NCBI RefSeq assembly: GCF_011075055.1 | Contig: NC_058152.1 | Coordinates: 434,001 to 498,000 of the forward strand | Reading direction: 5' to 3' | Origin: Mangifera indica | Lineage: Eukaryota; Streptophyta; Magnoliopsida; Sapindales; Anacardiaceae | Length of the DNA stretch: 64,000 nt | Part shown: positions 1-13,515 of the stretch, one piece after another | How positions within the stretch are numbered: position 1 is the stretch's first letter | How the letters are laid out: every line of letters begins with the position of its first letter | The notes under the pieces: model-generated | Seen by the model: only the letters and a program-made list of their open reading frames with translations | Databases searched by the model: none | Told to the model about the DNA's origin: nothing | Made by a program: the position numbers and the translations under genes

Positions 1-271
1 TTTTACTAATGAAACCTCTGTTAGTTGTCACCTCTTCCTACCTAGGTCAACAACTACAACAAACCATAGACACGAATAAGCTGAATCAACTCATCTCTCT
101 CGCGTTTGCATCGGTTATTTATTCCGCAAAGAAGGAAGCAGAGGCAATGGGTGTCGAGCAAGGAACAAACATGAACCAAATATTGAACAAGCATAAATTT
201 ATGATGATGCTAATCCTGCTTCTTGGCCACTTTTTTATGCACTGTTTCTTACACACAAGGATGGGCAAACC

Positions 272-3200
272 TTACTTAGGTCGCTTCCGATACGGGTACA
301 TAATATCCTCAACACCCTCTTTTACGTAGTTCCCCACTCTCCGCATGTTCTTTGCCACTCCTGATGCAACCAGGTTTGCATTCCTTGTAAACCTGCAGTG
401 TAGAACCAAAAGCAGAAATATAGCCTTCATGTAATTAGTCCATCAATACAAATTCTAGAAACTTAAAAAGTTGGGTTAAAATTATTAATTTCTCAAATAA
501 TTTGCTTGCCTGTTCAGGAAGTTTTCTCCTGATTGATGAGCTGGCTTATTATGCACGCGAGATTGAGGGCGTTCATGCATATCTTCAACCAAAAAAAAAA
601 ATCCCAAAAAGAAAGTAGATTATAACAAATGAAAAGGTCCCTAATGAACATTTCCTCACCCCCGAAGTAAAAAACCTTCTGCATTCTATTACAAAGTACT
701 AGACTGTTGATTCAAATAGCAAATGGGACATGAGAATATAATCAAAACTTCACCAAGAGAACTATAACAATACTAACCAAAATAGGGAGACCATATAAAC
801 CACCACCTTCAGAGATTCATCAAGAACTACTTCATAATTTCAAGAGCGTCCCGGGTTTCAAATTTAGATGTAATACTTTCGTTGTATGGTTATTTTCCTT
901 GCAAATCTTTTTATGTCTTAATGTAATCCTCTTTCCCCTTTATCAGTATATTATCTTAATTCCACTGAGGTTTTAGTTAATATATAAATACACTAAAATC
1001 TTCAAAAACAATGCTAGTCCCTGCATGTTAGAAAAGGCATTAAAGAGGATGTGTGCTGACCGTAGACTAAGCACCTACAACCACTACTATTAACAAGGCC
1101 ATTTGCATGCGGCAAATGCTAGTCATTTATACTACTTATACCAAATAGACATACCCTAAATTGTGCATTTATGAATGCACATGATCATGGATACCCACAT
1201 GATCTCACCTACCCGCATATTCACAACAAACACACAAAATCAAGAAAGAAAGGATTTTAGAAAATCAAAAAAATGAAACAAATTTGAATCATTCAGGAGA
1301 CGAAATAACTGTATATATATTCACCACATATCTCAGGCTTAGATTTCTTACAACTCTCTCAGGTTTAAACCAATAGCCATTGCGTTCAAAAGTTCAAACC
1401 CCAATCTGCATGGACAAGTGATGGCCTTCGCCAAACAGGGAGGTTAGGGTCTGGAAAAAATCATATTTCTCTTGAATTTACAAGAACCAAAAAAGGTATT
1501 ATAAAATGGTAGGTTAATCTAATAAAGTTCACATTGAATCATTTGCTTTTATTTTAATTTGGCATACCACAAAAAGTGTAATTCCGAGTAGATTGTCCAT
1601 CTGACTTTTCTCCCCCTTATGGAAATATTTTCTTTCATTTGTCTATGCCATAATGAAGAAATGGGGGTCCAGAATTCCACAATTTTAAATAGATTAATAT
1701 TGTTCTATATTAATTATAGTTTTAAAGCGAATCACTAATTAAATCAATTGTGTTCATTGCATTGTTGTATTTCAACAAAAGTGGACACAATGAGCAACAA
1801 GAGCAAGACTACATTAAACTGAAGAAATAGAAAAATAATAAATCACAAAAAAACTGTAAACTAAGACAATTCCCTCACCTTCTCTATCGTGAGCACGAGC
1901 AGGAGTAGGAGAAGGAGCAGGAGCTTTTCTATCCACTAGAAGCTGCGGTAACTCATACAAGTCAGACAGCATATGTTGGCAATAAAAAGATAGTTAAAAA
2001 CATAAATAGCCGAACACAATATAAGCAAATCACAAGGCAAAAGAACTTAACCTCCAGGCCAAAACAGACAGGCAATTGTCTTCTTGTCACTCCCTTATCA
2101 GTTGAAACATCATTCACATTTGGTAGCATATCAGTTGAAACCGCATTTACATTTTTGTATACAGAGTAACCAACACAAGCATAATAGAAATCTATAAGCA
2201 CACGCCCATCCTCGGAAGCTTCAAGCTCAGAGTGTCGGATAACATAGTTGGGTACTGGCAAATAAAGCTGAATTAGAATGTGCAATGAAATAAACAGAAA
2301 ATACAACATCCAGAAAAGATGTTAACCTTGAAATCATACAATTATTCATCTAGCACTCGATTTATTCGAAGGTTAAAATTCCTTTAAAATATGAAAAGGA
2401 ATCTGATAGGATTCTACCTGCAAATTCAATCAAACACACCAAAACACACAAACAGATGGCCAAAGGATAAGAGAAACTCTGGTTTTATTTATCAACTAGC
2501 AGGAGCATCCCACTATATACGCTCAACTTCTTCAATCAGCACAATAAAGAGAACAAAATTGGAATTCAAAAATGGATAGTTCCGGCAATCCAATGAGCCG
2601 GAGACCTCCCTAGCATCCAACTAACAAAACAAAAATCCCCTCTGACTAACCAACCGCTTTCTAATTAAACCCCCACTCATGTCTCTCTCTTTCTTTCGAT
2701 CTGCCGCTTCCAGGTTGCTTCCTCACCTTTTTCATGCGTCTTCCAAAACCCTTACAGCCCTCATCATTTTATCCTTGTCACGTGTTACTTTCTTTCTCCT
2801 AGCATGCACCTTGAGAGCAGCGGCAGAACCAAGGGGGTGAAAGGGAGACAGCTGATCCCCCTAAATTTAAAAATTTTTTTAGTTTAGTCCGAGTAAAATA
2901 TCAATATAACTCTTTTCACCACTTTTTTCATTGTTCATCCTCAACTCTCCTAATTTTTATTAGTTTTATTTCTGGGTTCAAAAATGCTTGAGAGGTCTAA
3001 CAGAATCAAATTTACAAGCTCTTAACTATGATCGAGCAAGTTTCAAACCATTACACATGTAAAGCAAATTGGAAAATGTAAAGGAGATTGAAAGCTGAAA
3101 AGGTGAAAGAGAAATGAGTAGACCTTGAGGAAGAGCACGAGGGATGCCAATGCAACGAGGGTTTCGATGATGGGATTTGAGAGAGGAAGAGTAAAAAAGA

Positions 3201-3325
3201 TATCCCTTACAAGATTTCCCCTTCACGAGTTTTTCAACAAGATCAATTTTTTGTTGTTTTTGTTGTTGTTGTTGTTGTTGTTGCTGTTCGTCGTCTGCTT
3301 TTTCTTCTTCTTTAGTCGTATCCAT
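272..3325 (-). CDS. DUF8204 domain protein, 220 aa, five exons
   Basis: Plant-specific protein of unknown function. Exons (minus): 3325-3124, 2254-2052, 1942-1879, 582-510, 392-272; total 663 nt, one open frame ending in TAA. Exon 1 encodes an acidic start, a run of about ten glutamines, then the family signature CKGYLFYSSSLKSHHRNP and CIGIPRALPQ. Exon 2 continues with VPNYVIRHSELEASEDGR and FYYACVGYSVY. The last exons carry FTRNANLVASGVAKNMRR and end in MYPYRKRPK. I recognise this Cys/Tyr-rich pattern as DUF8204 from memory. Introns are GT-AG except intron 4, where AACAG is followed by GC (a GC-AG intron); this join is required to keep the frame into FTRNANL. No signal peptide or clear membrane segment is visible. 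Intron 3 is long (1878-583) and holds nothing recognisable. The small fourth exon (73 nt) is the least certain part. Confidence 0.85.
3246..3290 (-). repeat. CAA/CAG triplet run coding poly-glutamine
   Basis: In-frame triplet repeat in exon 1 of the DUF8204 gene, coding about nine Gln, then Lys and two more Gln. Length is likely to vary between alleles, and it lies outside the conserved domain. Confidence 0.85.
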
Positions 3326-5208
3326 ACTCCTTTGCTTGATCAGTCCTCTGTCTGTTTCGCCCTCAGCAGAGGAGGACTCACCTCCGAATCCAAATGCTAT
3401 CCTATGATATGATAGAACTCGCTTCGACGTCGTTTCGTTCTTGATTCATTCATTAAAATTCACTACATGGGATTGGATTGCCAATCTTACCATGAGAAAG
3501 TTTATAGCGAGGCGGATTCAAACCGCTCCGGCTGGACTGTTTGGTTGACGTTTGGTTTGGATAATATTTTATTACTAAAATATAAAGATTACCTTGAAAA
3601 TAGATTACTTAGAAGATTATTGGGTATAAATATTACTATGTTTGATAAAATTTAGTATGTATAAATAATTATTATATTTGGTTAAAGGTAATAAAAGATT
3701 ACTAGTAAATTATTTTACTTAAATGTTCTTGAATATAATTATTTTTAAATATTTTTTATATTATTTATCATATTCATTAAAAATAAATTTATTTTTATCT
3801 CAAAAAATTAATAAATTATAATAAAATTAAAATTACCTTAGTAATATTTAAATCTCTAAAGTGAAAGTGGTAATATGATTACTGACAAACTAAACAAGAG
3901 AATAAAAAATAGATTACCGAGATAATCTTTGATAACTTGAACCAAACATCCTTTTATTGTTTCCTTGGACGATTTTTTTTTTTTAATTACCGGCTCTTCT
4001 TATTCTCGTATATTACTGTTTATCAATTTGAGAAGCGGAATTCAAATTCAAATTAATCATTCTAAATTCAAAATTAACCCATTCTAATTCTTATTGGAAC
4101 TAGACTCAATTGAAATCCACAACAAATTTAGTATTTTCATTATTGTTTTGGGCATTAGCTTTATTAAAATAATATAAAATTACACTTGGAAAAAAATAAC
4201 CTGATTTTGTTTTTTTTAATTTTATTTTAAGCATTGAATTCTCATAATAAATTGAAAAAACTAAAATCTCAAATTTTTTGTTATAAAACAATTACACTTT
4301 TAATATTTTCTATTAAAAATACTTAACAAAACACTGTTTTATTCTATTTTAAAAGTAAGATCGATAGTTTAATAGAAAAAAATATAAAAGTTTATTTCCT
4401 TCCATAAGAAAATTTGTTAATTTATTGGCTTCAACAATCCTAATTTAACATAAAATTTTAGTTCTAATCCGATTCAAATTTTGAAAGTCGAGGACCTTTG
4501 ACCCAATTAAAAGTTTGGTCTGGATTTTCCGAATTGACTAATTATCAAACTAGAAAAGCAATATTGTATAGATAATATTTATTTATAATATGATAGTGTT
4601 GTCCATACATTGCTAGGACATAGATTCGAGTCGTAACATAATTTTAAAAAAAAAAAATTACACAAAGCATGCTAAAGTCAACATGCCCTTGAAACCACCG
4701 TGATAACGGTGGATTTACTGAATACTGGCACTGTTTATCTGGTTGGACCCAATCCAATGATTAATACCATCAGGCTGCTCACCCAAATTGGACTAACCAT
4801 CAGGTCCCAATAAAGCCGGTCCGACTAAATGATCTAGTTGGATTTTCATAACCATAAAAAGGAGAAAGATTCCATACTAATGTTACCGTGATCTTTCACC
4901 TGAGAATCAAAGATCTGTAGCCTCTACAAATGGGTTAACTCACTCTTGATGATACAGAAACTTGTACATAATTCTTCAATGATTTCAATTTTGTCAAGGC
5001 CTCATAGTTTTATTTATAATAATTTACAATGAGCTTCTGGGCATGGCAAGCTATTACTGAACTTGCACAATCAATATGTGAAACTCATACCAGAAGACGC
5101 ATTAATGGTATGAAGCAGAACAATAAAACAATATACACCCAATTTTGAATATTCAAAACTAAGTGCACCTAAAATTACTTGAAGCATAAACTGTATTTGC
5201 AGGAAACC
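3326..5208. other. Intergenic region with one Tourist-like MITE
   Basis: Between the DUF8204 start and the DUF726 stop (both genes on minus). The first roughly 150 bases should hold the DUF8204 promoter and 5' UTR. A MITE occupies about 3546-3956. The rest (3957-5208) is AT-rich with homopolymer runs and no coding signal; the part next to 5209 is probably the DUF726 3' UTR. Confidence 0.6.
3546..3956 (+). mobile_element. Tourist-like (PIF/Harbinger-type) MITE, copy A
   Basis: About 410 bp, AT-rich, non-coding, bounded by imperfect inverted repeats: left GACGTTTGGTTTGG, right GAACCAAACATCC. It has close relatives at 11535-12023, 23900-24329 and 28499-28979; copies A and C lie in one orientation, B and D in the other. 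The internal block with ATAAATAATTATTATATTTG is shared by all. The GTTTGGTT-type terminus fits Tourist/PIF-Harbinger MITEs. No clear target duplication was found for this copy. Confidence 0.65.
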
Positions 5209-8200
5209 CTACTTTTTGTCAATGTTGCTTCTAAAAACAGGAAAATAAGTATCCAGTTCAAGCTGATCCAGTACCTGCTGAGTTGCCCATAGATAGGAAG
5301 AGTGCCCTTCGATGAGATGGGTTACATCAACCTAAAGAGTTAAAAGCATATTCATTAGTATGGCTAAAATGTCAGCCATATAGATTGGAAGCAATCTGAA
5401 CAATCAAACTCATGGGAGGAAAGAGTTGCGCAAAAGCGGAAACAACTTACATTCTCAATCCCAGGAACATCAATCGCTTGAATTCCGGCTAATCCTTGTG
5501 AAAGTAGACTGTTTGAACAAATTTGTTAGTTTCTCCATAAGTAAATCAGTTGAAAACTATAACTTTCCTTTCCTCTAATAAATTAACTAATTGTTTCCTT
5601 ATGAGGAAACAAAGCTTCAACAAGGGTTGCAAATGGCCTGAGTCGAGCTTGGTGTTATTTAGCTCGATGAACTTGCAAGCTCAACAAATCTTATATCTAC
5701 ACCACTAAAATCTTATTCTCTGATTTTAAATATGGGAGTAACTAATAAACATAGAAATTATAGTGTTTAAATGTAATTTCTCGTGCCGAGCTTGAGTCCT
5801 CACTTTCATTCCTAAGCTTAAGCTCAAGTTGGCAACACTCGAATTCACCAAGTTCAAGTTCAAGCTCGAGCTCACAGCTACTCTATCAAATTGAGCTCAA
5901 GCCAAACAATATTCGGTTCAACTCATTAGCATCCCTAGCTTCAACCTACTATTGATCAGAATTGCAAATTGGAAACCAAAGATACTTTTTTACCAGACTC
6001 AATTGCGCAATTTGTTTTGATTCAGAAAACACCCAATAAATTTCTAGGATCTGAACAAGAACCTCCCGGAAAATAGCAATAAAGTAAACATACAAAAGAC
6101 TATCACATTACTATCTAGATTGCCGCTCCCAATTATCCAGTAAGTCCTACCAATTACTAACCACACATTTTCTCTCAGTGCATTGTTCATCATGCATACC
6201 TTGTGCGGAAGGCAACTCCAAGCATCCAATCATTCGTGGAATAAGCATTAACAAATCTTCCGGCCACCATCTGCAAAACAGTAGGAATTAACATAGAACA
6301 ACCAAGAAATAATGTATATGGTGTAATGATATATATCCATGCAAAGAAATTGCTTTGAATATGTTTTTTATAACAAAAACTGCAATTACCTTTCTTACAG
6401 CTTCCCAGTTCTGATCTTTAATTGAGATGGGTGCTCCAAGAAGAACAACCCGTTCTACAATTCCAGCTGACCAACATTAAGAGCAAATGCATCAGGATCA
6501 TGCTACCTAATCAATCTCTCATGAAGTACAATTAGTGCTATTTATTTATTACCATTGCGTTCAGTCTCGGACAAACATTCAAGACACTTAAATATTACAC
6601 GTGCTCCAAGTGAGTAACCTATAAGGGTCACAGGCCTGGAACAGTTGCCAAAAGACAGAGAAATCAAAGAAGTTAATAGAAATTTCAAGGCACTGAACTC
6701 TGGTACCAATATCTTTTGGTCAGCATACCTGTTTCCTTGCAGTCCTTTCAGCAACACCTCAGCTAGCAGCCTCCCTGCTTTGTCTGACCTAGAAAATAGC
6801 AGGAAAAACAAATTTTGACTACTTACAAGCAACACTACAAGAAAAAACTGGTAACAACCTATCCAGTACTAAGTTTCCTCGGTAGCTTGACATACATATC
6901 AGCAAAAGTCCATCTAGAATGCACAGTTAATATGTTTAGGCAGCCTGATAAATGGAACTTACATCCTAGAATAGGAAGTTATATAGCAACAACCAACCCA
7001 GTACTAAGTTATATCCCGATAAATGACATTCTCCAAAACATTATTCTTGAAAACTGAAGGCAGTCCCTGTATTTTCATTAGCTATTTAGTTTATTATTCC
7101 ATAAGACAATGAAAAATTTTAAAGCTTAAACATGATGGCATTAAAATTCAAGATTTGTCCTAAAATGTTCTGTACAATTCAACATTACATCAAAATATTT
7201 ATTATGTAAACATGCAAAGTTACTCTCAACTGCTTAACATTCTTCATTACTTCTAGAATAATTTTTTTACCAGGTCCTGAATACTTCTACATTTCTACAA
7301 CAGAAAGTCAGAAGGATAAACAACAAACCCATGACACTGCAAAAATTGCAATTAAACAAGATGGAAGGATAAACAATTTTCCCCTTCTTCCCACGTACAT
7401 ATTCAGCTTACAGTCAAGACAAGAGATAACCTGTCCACAGCAACAGTCCATTTGCTATCTATAAGATCAGCAGCGTAAACTAAAGTTGCTGGCCAAGCTA
7501 ATGCTGCTATAAGTGAGCTTAATACAGTCATCATTGCGCCTTGCTTCATTAATGCCAAAGCTAAGTCTACAGCAGTGGAAGCAATCTTGAAATCATAAAA
7601 TAATTGTTCACAATTGCATTAATGACAAGATAATGGCAAAAAAGTGTTCCAAGCAATTACTTGAGGTAAGCCAATCCTGAATTGCAGTGCTCACAGCAAT
7701 TAGATTTTTGGACTCCCACTGCAGTGCATACCTAAAAATTTATTGGGGTCAGTAGATATGCATTTTTCAAATCCATTTCTGAGCTTCAAAAACTATGAGC
7801 ATACATTTTGAAATAAAAGAGCTATCAAACAGATCAATTAGAATAAAATAAAGGAAATACAAGACAGATTCAAAATGTCAAGAAGTTTATCTAACCAGGT
7901 AACTTCAATACCATGCTTACAAAAAAGAATGTTACTTAGATTCACCAACTTGAGCCGTAGTAGTTAGCATTAGATGCTAATTAAACCCAACCCATTTCTA
8001 AGAAATATTCAACTTCAAATCTTTCATTATTTTAAAGGTTCGAAATGGTAAGGAAATTTGTTTATGGGAGGATAAATGGTAAGAGGGTTTTAGCTTGAAT
8101 CAATGTTGCCCTTTCTTTATAGAGTGGCCCTTAATAGAATGGTATCACTATTTACACCTCTTGATTCTTGTTCCCCACATGAATGCTATAACTTAAACTT

Positions 8201-11200
8201 CCAAAGGAATTAGATGCGGTTCCATTAATGAGTCCAGAGGAGACAAAAGAGTATGGAAGCTTGACTCTTCAGGCTATTTACTTGCAAACACTACTCTAAG
8301 ATGTTGAGTAAAGAAAATCCTCCACTTGATTTCAAACAGTTCAACTCTAAGGTGAACAACATAAAAGGATTTTTGAAGCCAATAGAGGAAGAAATCAGGG
8401 TTTACTGGGACAAGATCAAAGTTACTGTCATCTCTTTTGGCTTCTGTCTCAAAAGACTTTGAAAAAGCATCTATTGCCTTATTTGTCTTATATGGCTTTG
8501 AGCTGGGAGTTGATTATGGTTCTACTCTTGGGTCTGTTCAAGCATTATAAATTTTTCCTTGACAAATATATATTGCAAAAAATATTAATGAAAATAAAGG
8601 AATCAGATTCCCTTATCCAATTAAAGGCAGAAACTTTCACTTTATTTGTGGACAATGAACTATCTTGTGCGCCTGGATGCTTTACTCTCTTCAAATGATA
8701 GCACACTCCAATAAGAAAATCAACAGTTCCAATTAAGTAAATGCAAGAAACAATATGCCAGAGCCCAGTGGAAATAACTAAATACATAAAATGTGAAAGA
8801 ATCAATTAATTTCTGGTATAATTAACTTGGAAAAAGAAAACTGACAAGTAGAAATTTCCAGCAAGTGGAAGGTGGTATAGAGTCCATACCTCTCCATATT
8901 GTCACGTTTTCCTTCCCAAGGCCTGGTAAAATCCTCCTCATGAAAAACTAATCCAGAGACCATAATTTCAACTGCTAGCCGCTGACAAATAAGTAGAATT
9001 ACCACTTAAGTTCAGAATAATCAATTAAATATATACAAATACCATTGCTGAAAGGAAAGGAGGGTTAAGAGAGAGAAAGAGTTCATAAAATGAGAAAAAG
9101 ATCATAAAATAAATACAATTAATAGATTATCCCCAAAAAAGGTGGATGCAGAAACTCACGCCTTGATTATTGTTTTCTCCAATAGGTTTGAATTCAAATT
9201 CATCAACGCTTCCAGTTCTCCTAGCCATTTTATACCCCGTAAGTCCAGCTCCAGCAGCTGGTGGCAATATGCAGAACAATAAGCAAATAAATTTTTCATC
9301 ACAAATAACTCATTTTCCACACAGAGACAGAGGCGGAAATAAAAAAATTTTCATTATAAAAAGAGGGAAAAGATTGCCACACCATTTTCTACGACATAGA
9401 AGGAAGTAGACATGTGAATGACGATAGATTTGCATTCTCTCCGTTAAAATCCAATAAAATGTATAAAAGATGATATATAAATTTCTGTCTAAATAATCAT
9501 GAAATAATCTATCAAATCTATAAAAGAATTTATTATATATAACCATACACTGCAAAGAATTGTCATTTAACATGCACCAGGCCTTAAATAGGTAACGGAA
9601 AAACCCCTTGAGAGCACAAATGGAAAGAAAATCAAGCATATCTTGAACTTGTCCATAACAGTGTGGGTCTCCAATTGGTTGAGTATATTCTTGGAGGAGC
9701 AAGAATTTAAGGGATCTATTCCTCATATCAATTGTGGCAGAGGAATTTAATCCATGTTTGTCAACAAGGAAAGATGTGGTACTGTGTGTAAGACACCATG
9801 CAATAAGTCAAACACAAATTAAACATGTGCCCAATTGTAAACTTATGTTTTCAACATCCATAGATGACCGACTTTTTGCAAATACATATGCAGTGAATGT
9901 GTCAAACATATTTGTTTTTCCTTGTAGAGAAAATAAAATGATAACGTGCCCGAGCAGATTCTAGAAGATGCTTGTTAAGACATGTAATCAATAACTCACC
10001 TCCAAATGATGCAGCAACGGCAACAGAACCAACAACAGTTCCAGCAGCACTAGCAACTGCAGCAAACCCACTTGCTCCGATTACAGGGATGAGAGTGCCT
10101 AATGTTGGAGCTAAAGCACCAAATCCAGCAGCAATTGCTGGAGCAGCTAATCCTGTTTAACAAAAAGATGTGAAGTGAAATGTCCACAATGTCAAAGCTA
10201 TGAGAAAATTGTTTGGTGTAAAAATTACAACACTTTTTGAAATTTACAGATATTCAAATACCTCCAGTTATTGCCATCAAGGTTCCCCCAGTTAATGCAG
10301 CTGCACCAATTATACCACCACGCTTCCATTTAGCCCATTTGCTTTTTGGTGAACTACTTTCTTCCTTTGATTCTTCAGCTTTTCTTAAAGCCATTGCTGA
10401 GCAAGCGACCATCATCTCTATGGCCTCCTAGAATATAGAAGTTCCATTAATAAGAAGAATACATAGATCACAATCTTTCAATTTAAAATCAGTAGACATC
10501 CTGAAGCACCCATGCAGTGGAAAAAAGAAAAGTGTGTATAACTTCCAGAGAGATAAAACAACTAGATAAAGAAGGGCAAGCAACTGAGAAACATGTGCAT
10601 AAAATGTAGTATAATATCTTTCTGCATGTTTTAGAGTGCTGAAACCTTTTTCTTATTAAACATAAATATGGACAGCTGACATGAAAATAAATTAATATAA
10701 TTACTGTAATGATCAAAAGTCATGCTATCAATATTGTTGGTATCAATAGTGGGAGAATTTGATAAACAGATAGTGTAAAAACTGTATGGCACCTGATAAG
10801 GATGACTAGCATGCATACCATTTTTATCCAATTGATATTAAGCCACGCTGCCAACAGTCGAAGAGCCACACGATGTCGAGCATCATAACCCTTTCTTCGC
10901 TGGTTAATTTTTTTGCTATCGTCAGGTGCGTCTGCCAGACAAGCTGACAGAAGTTCATATAGAACTGTAACTTTCCTCTGATAACCAAGGTTTGTTCCCC
11001 CTTCAATGGGTCTCTCATCAACATTACTGCCAGAACTAATAGGAGCACCTTTGGACATATTACTTTCTGAATCTTTCTGAGTGGTCATGTGCTTATTTAC
11101 TGATTCAGAGACCGACTGCATTTCAGCAGCAGAACATTTCTCACGACATTCAACTTCATATTGTTGATGTTTCTCTTTCTTGGACTCAGAAGATTCAGAA

Positions 11201-13515
11201 TTTGTCTCTAGGCTGCATGCTGTAACATCAACAGCTTTTGCCAAGGCTAATTCCTCATCTGAACTCTGGGAAGAACTATCATCACTTTCTACTGAAAGCA
11301 ATCTCAAAAACTGTGACAAGATTTATATTCATTGTAGTTAATCAAGATAAGACACAACTAAAATTTTAAGCATGGGCATTAAAGAATCTAAGAAAAAGAT
11401 GATGGGTAGGGAGAGAAAGGAAAAAACAAAAAGGCAGTAAATTACTGGAAACACTATCCGATTCCTCAAAGCTATAATGTAAACCTTTCACTAATTGAGA
11501 GCAAAGGCTATGTTGAGTTCTTTATTTCTATTAAGGAGTATTTGGTTCAAAGTAATAAAAAATTACTCCAATAATCTATTTTTTATTAAAGACTTTGTTT
11601 ATCAGATAATAAAATATTTTAATAATCTTCTATTACCGATGATAATGTGATAGGTAATATAAAGAGTAATCTAATTATTACCTCCACCTTAAGTATTAAA
11701 ATATTACTAAAGCATTAATTTTGTTACAATTCTATCCATACTTATTAATTTTTTAAGATAAAAATACCATCATTTTCAATTAATACAACAAGTAACATGA
11801 AGAATATTATATAATAATTATACCTAATAACTTTAGGACATTTAAGTAAAATAATATCTTAATATTCTTTTTTATTACATCCAATTAAACATAATAATTA
11901 TTTAAACTTACTAATTTTTATCAAATAGAGTACTAATTTATATCTAATAATCTTTTAGGTAATTTATCACTGTAGTAATCTTTTGTTTTTTATAATAAAA
12001 TATTACCCAAACCAAACGCACCCTTAAAACTACATATAACTAGTTTGGTCACAACTTAACCAACAAACTTATTTTAAACATACAGTTCTCTTTCTAAACC
12101 ATTAAACTGGATATATTAACACCTCAAATTGCATAACAAGCACCATGACCCCGTTAAAAGGAAAAGCCTTGATAGCTTTCTGTGGAACAGAAATATACAT
12201 GAGACATAAGAACATACAGCTCCAACATGATGCTGAGCAGGACAAGATCCAGCTGTTTCCTCAAGTCCAAGCCATGCTGCTGAATCAATCTCCAGAAATC
12301 TGTTCAAAACAAGGTTAACAAAAAACTTGAAAATAGAAGAAACTACTTCTAAACTAACATTTATACAAGGACTAAAGATAATTGGTTATCAATCTATGCT
12401 ATAAACAATCACAACTCCTTGTGCTATAAGCTCTAAATGGTTAGACAAGATTAAGTTTCAACTAAATGCCAAATGTAGATTGCCCATGAATACTCCTTAT
12501 GCACAAAACTGTAGACCACGCACTTAAATTAAAACAGAGACCAGTTTTATATGAAGACCACTGTGAATAAGTACACTGCATCTAAACCGTTGGTGCAAAT
12601 TCCTGCACATGGCAGGCTACTTAAAGTTGCCAGTCCACTTTGGCCTTTGTTGACCTCATAGTTTTGTCTTTAAAAGGGACCTAGCAAAGAAGAGGGAGAA
12701 AATGAGTTTATATTAACCCAAAGCCCTCAGCTCCTGTTCAATGGGGAATTTTGGCACCAAAATAAGCAGTATGGGTCCTAAATAAGAAAATTTCAGGCAT
12801 TAAACCTTATGTTAATTATTTCCCCAAACTTCTGTCAATGACAAAATGAACATTAAGGTACTAACTGACACAATGATCAATAATCAATGCACTGTCGATG
12901 GAGAATTTTGGCACCAAAATAAGCAGTATGGGTCCTAAATAAGAAAATTTCAGGCATGAAACCTTATGTTAATTATTTCCCCAAACTTCTGTCCATGACA
13001 AAATGAACATTAAGGTACTAACTGACACAATGATCAATAATCAATACACTGTCGATTTTAAAACCAATTAATCAATGATATTATCAATCTTTTCAAATGG
13101 CAGCTGAGTCAATGCAAATTAGCACAATTTGAGCTCCCAGAAATTGACCAAACTCAAATGCATTAACAGAACTAAAAATATAGAACTAGTGTATCAGTTC
13201 CAATTCCACTACCCGTAATGATTTTTAAAGAGATTATCAATTACAATAAATCATAGTCCTCCAAACAATCATAAACAACCGAAATCACCTGAAAACGGGG
13301 CGGAGCAGACCCGACTTTTCATGGACCCAAAGTTCAGGGTCTTCGGAGACCGAGTCACTGCTACTGCTACAACTGCTTCGGTCCTCAGATAAATCTTCTT
13401 CCGTGGACAAGCCCAACGGGCGAGTCTGGTGGATCTGCGCCTGGTGGAGAGCAATAGCGAATAGTGCACCGGCTGCATACCGGTGCGTGGGCGAGAGATA
13501 CGACGTCGTTGACAT
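5209..13515 (-). CDS. DUF726 / TMCO4-like membrane alpha/beta-hydrolase, 662 aa, 15 exons
   Basis: Homologue of the eukaryotic DUF726 (TMCO4) family; in Arabidopsis At2g18100 and At4g36210 by memory. Substrate unknown. Exons: 13515-13289, 12299-12218, 11310-10819, 10427-10262, 10152-10000, 9257-9160, 8981-8890, 7731-7661, 7566-7431, 6788-6729, 6635-6553, 6466-6390, 6270-6200, 5508-5451, 5331-5209 (1989 nt, all GT-AG, phases agree). The N-terminal half is Ser/acid-rich. Residues about 305-375 form a Gly/Ala-rich hydrophobic segment, expected to lie in membrane. The hydrolase core has the nucleophile elbow GYSLG at about 532-536, then VERVVLLGAPIS and FVNAYSTNDWMLGVAFR, and ends near the conserved EGHSSYLW. 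An in-frame ATG two codons upstream (13521) would give 664 aa. Exon 9 must use the acceptor at 7567; the AG at 7586 would shift the frame. Several introns carry transposons or duplications. Confidence 0.92.
5622..5937. mobile_element. hAT-type MITE with 8-bp target duplication
   Basis: 316 bp in the intron between DUF726 exons 13 and 14. The ends are imperfect inverted repeats: left AAGGGTTGCAAATGGCC, right GCTAATGAG-type sequence read inverted. Immediate flanks are a perfect direct repeat GCTTCAAC at 5614-5621 and 5938-5945. An 8-bp duplication with a TAGGG-type terminus is the hAT hallmark. It has no coding capacity. Related to the element at 54071-54381. Confidence 0.8.
11535..12023 (-). 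mobile_element. Tourist-like MITE, copy B
   Basis: 489 bp in the second intron of the DUF726 gene. Left end GGAGTATTTGGTTC, right end AACCAAACGCACCC. Both sides are flanked by TTAA (11531-11534 and 12024-12027), compatible with the 3-bp TTA/TAA duplication of PIF/Harbinger MITEs. Same family as 3546-3956, opposite orientation. Confidence 0.75.
12741..13054. repeat. 157-bp tandem duplication, two copies
   Basis: 12741-12897 is repeated at 12898-13054 with about four differences over 157 bp. It lies in intron 1 of the DUF726 gene. No coding or transposon signature; it looks like a recent unequal or slippage duplication. Confidence 0.9.

Noticed and set aside
9..329. Plus-strand 106-codon ORF at the window start
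   Set aside because: It is antisense to the last exon of the DUF8204 gene, whose minus-strand reading is conserved.
7567..7661. Apparent frameshift in the DUF726 gene between exons 8 and 9
   Set aside because: It arises only if the AG at 7586 is taken as acceptor. Using the pyrimidine-preceded AG at 7567 restores the frame and the family sequence DWLTSNLALALMKQGAMM.
9310..9726. 138-codon minus-strand ORF inside a DUF726 intron
   Set aside because: It sits between well-supported exons 5 and 6, is Phe/Tyr/Leu-rich as expected from AT-rich DNA, and matches no family.
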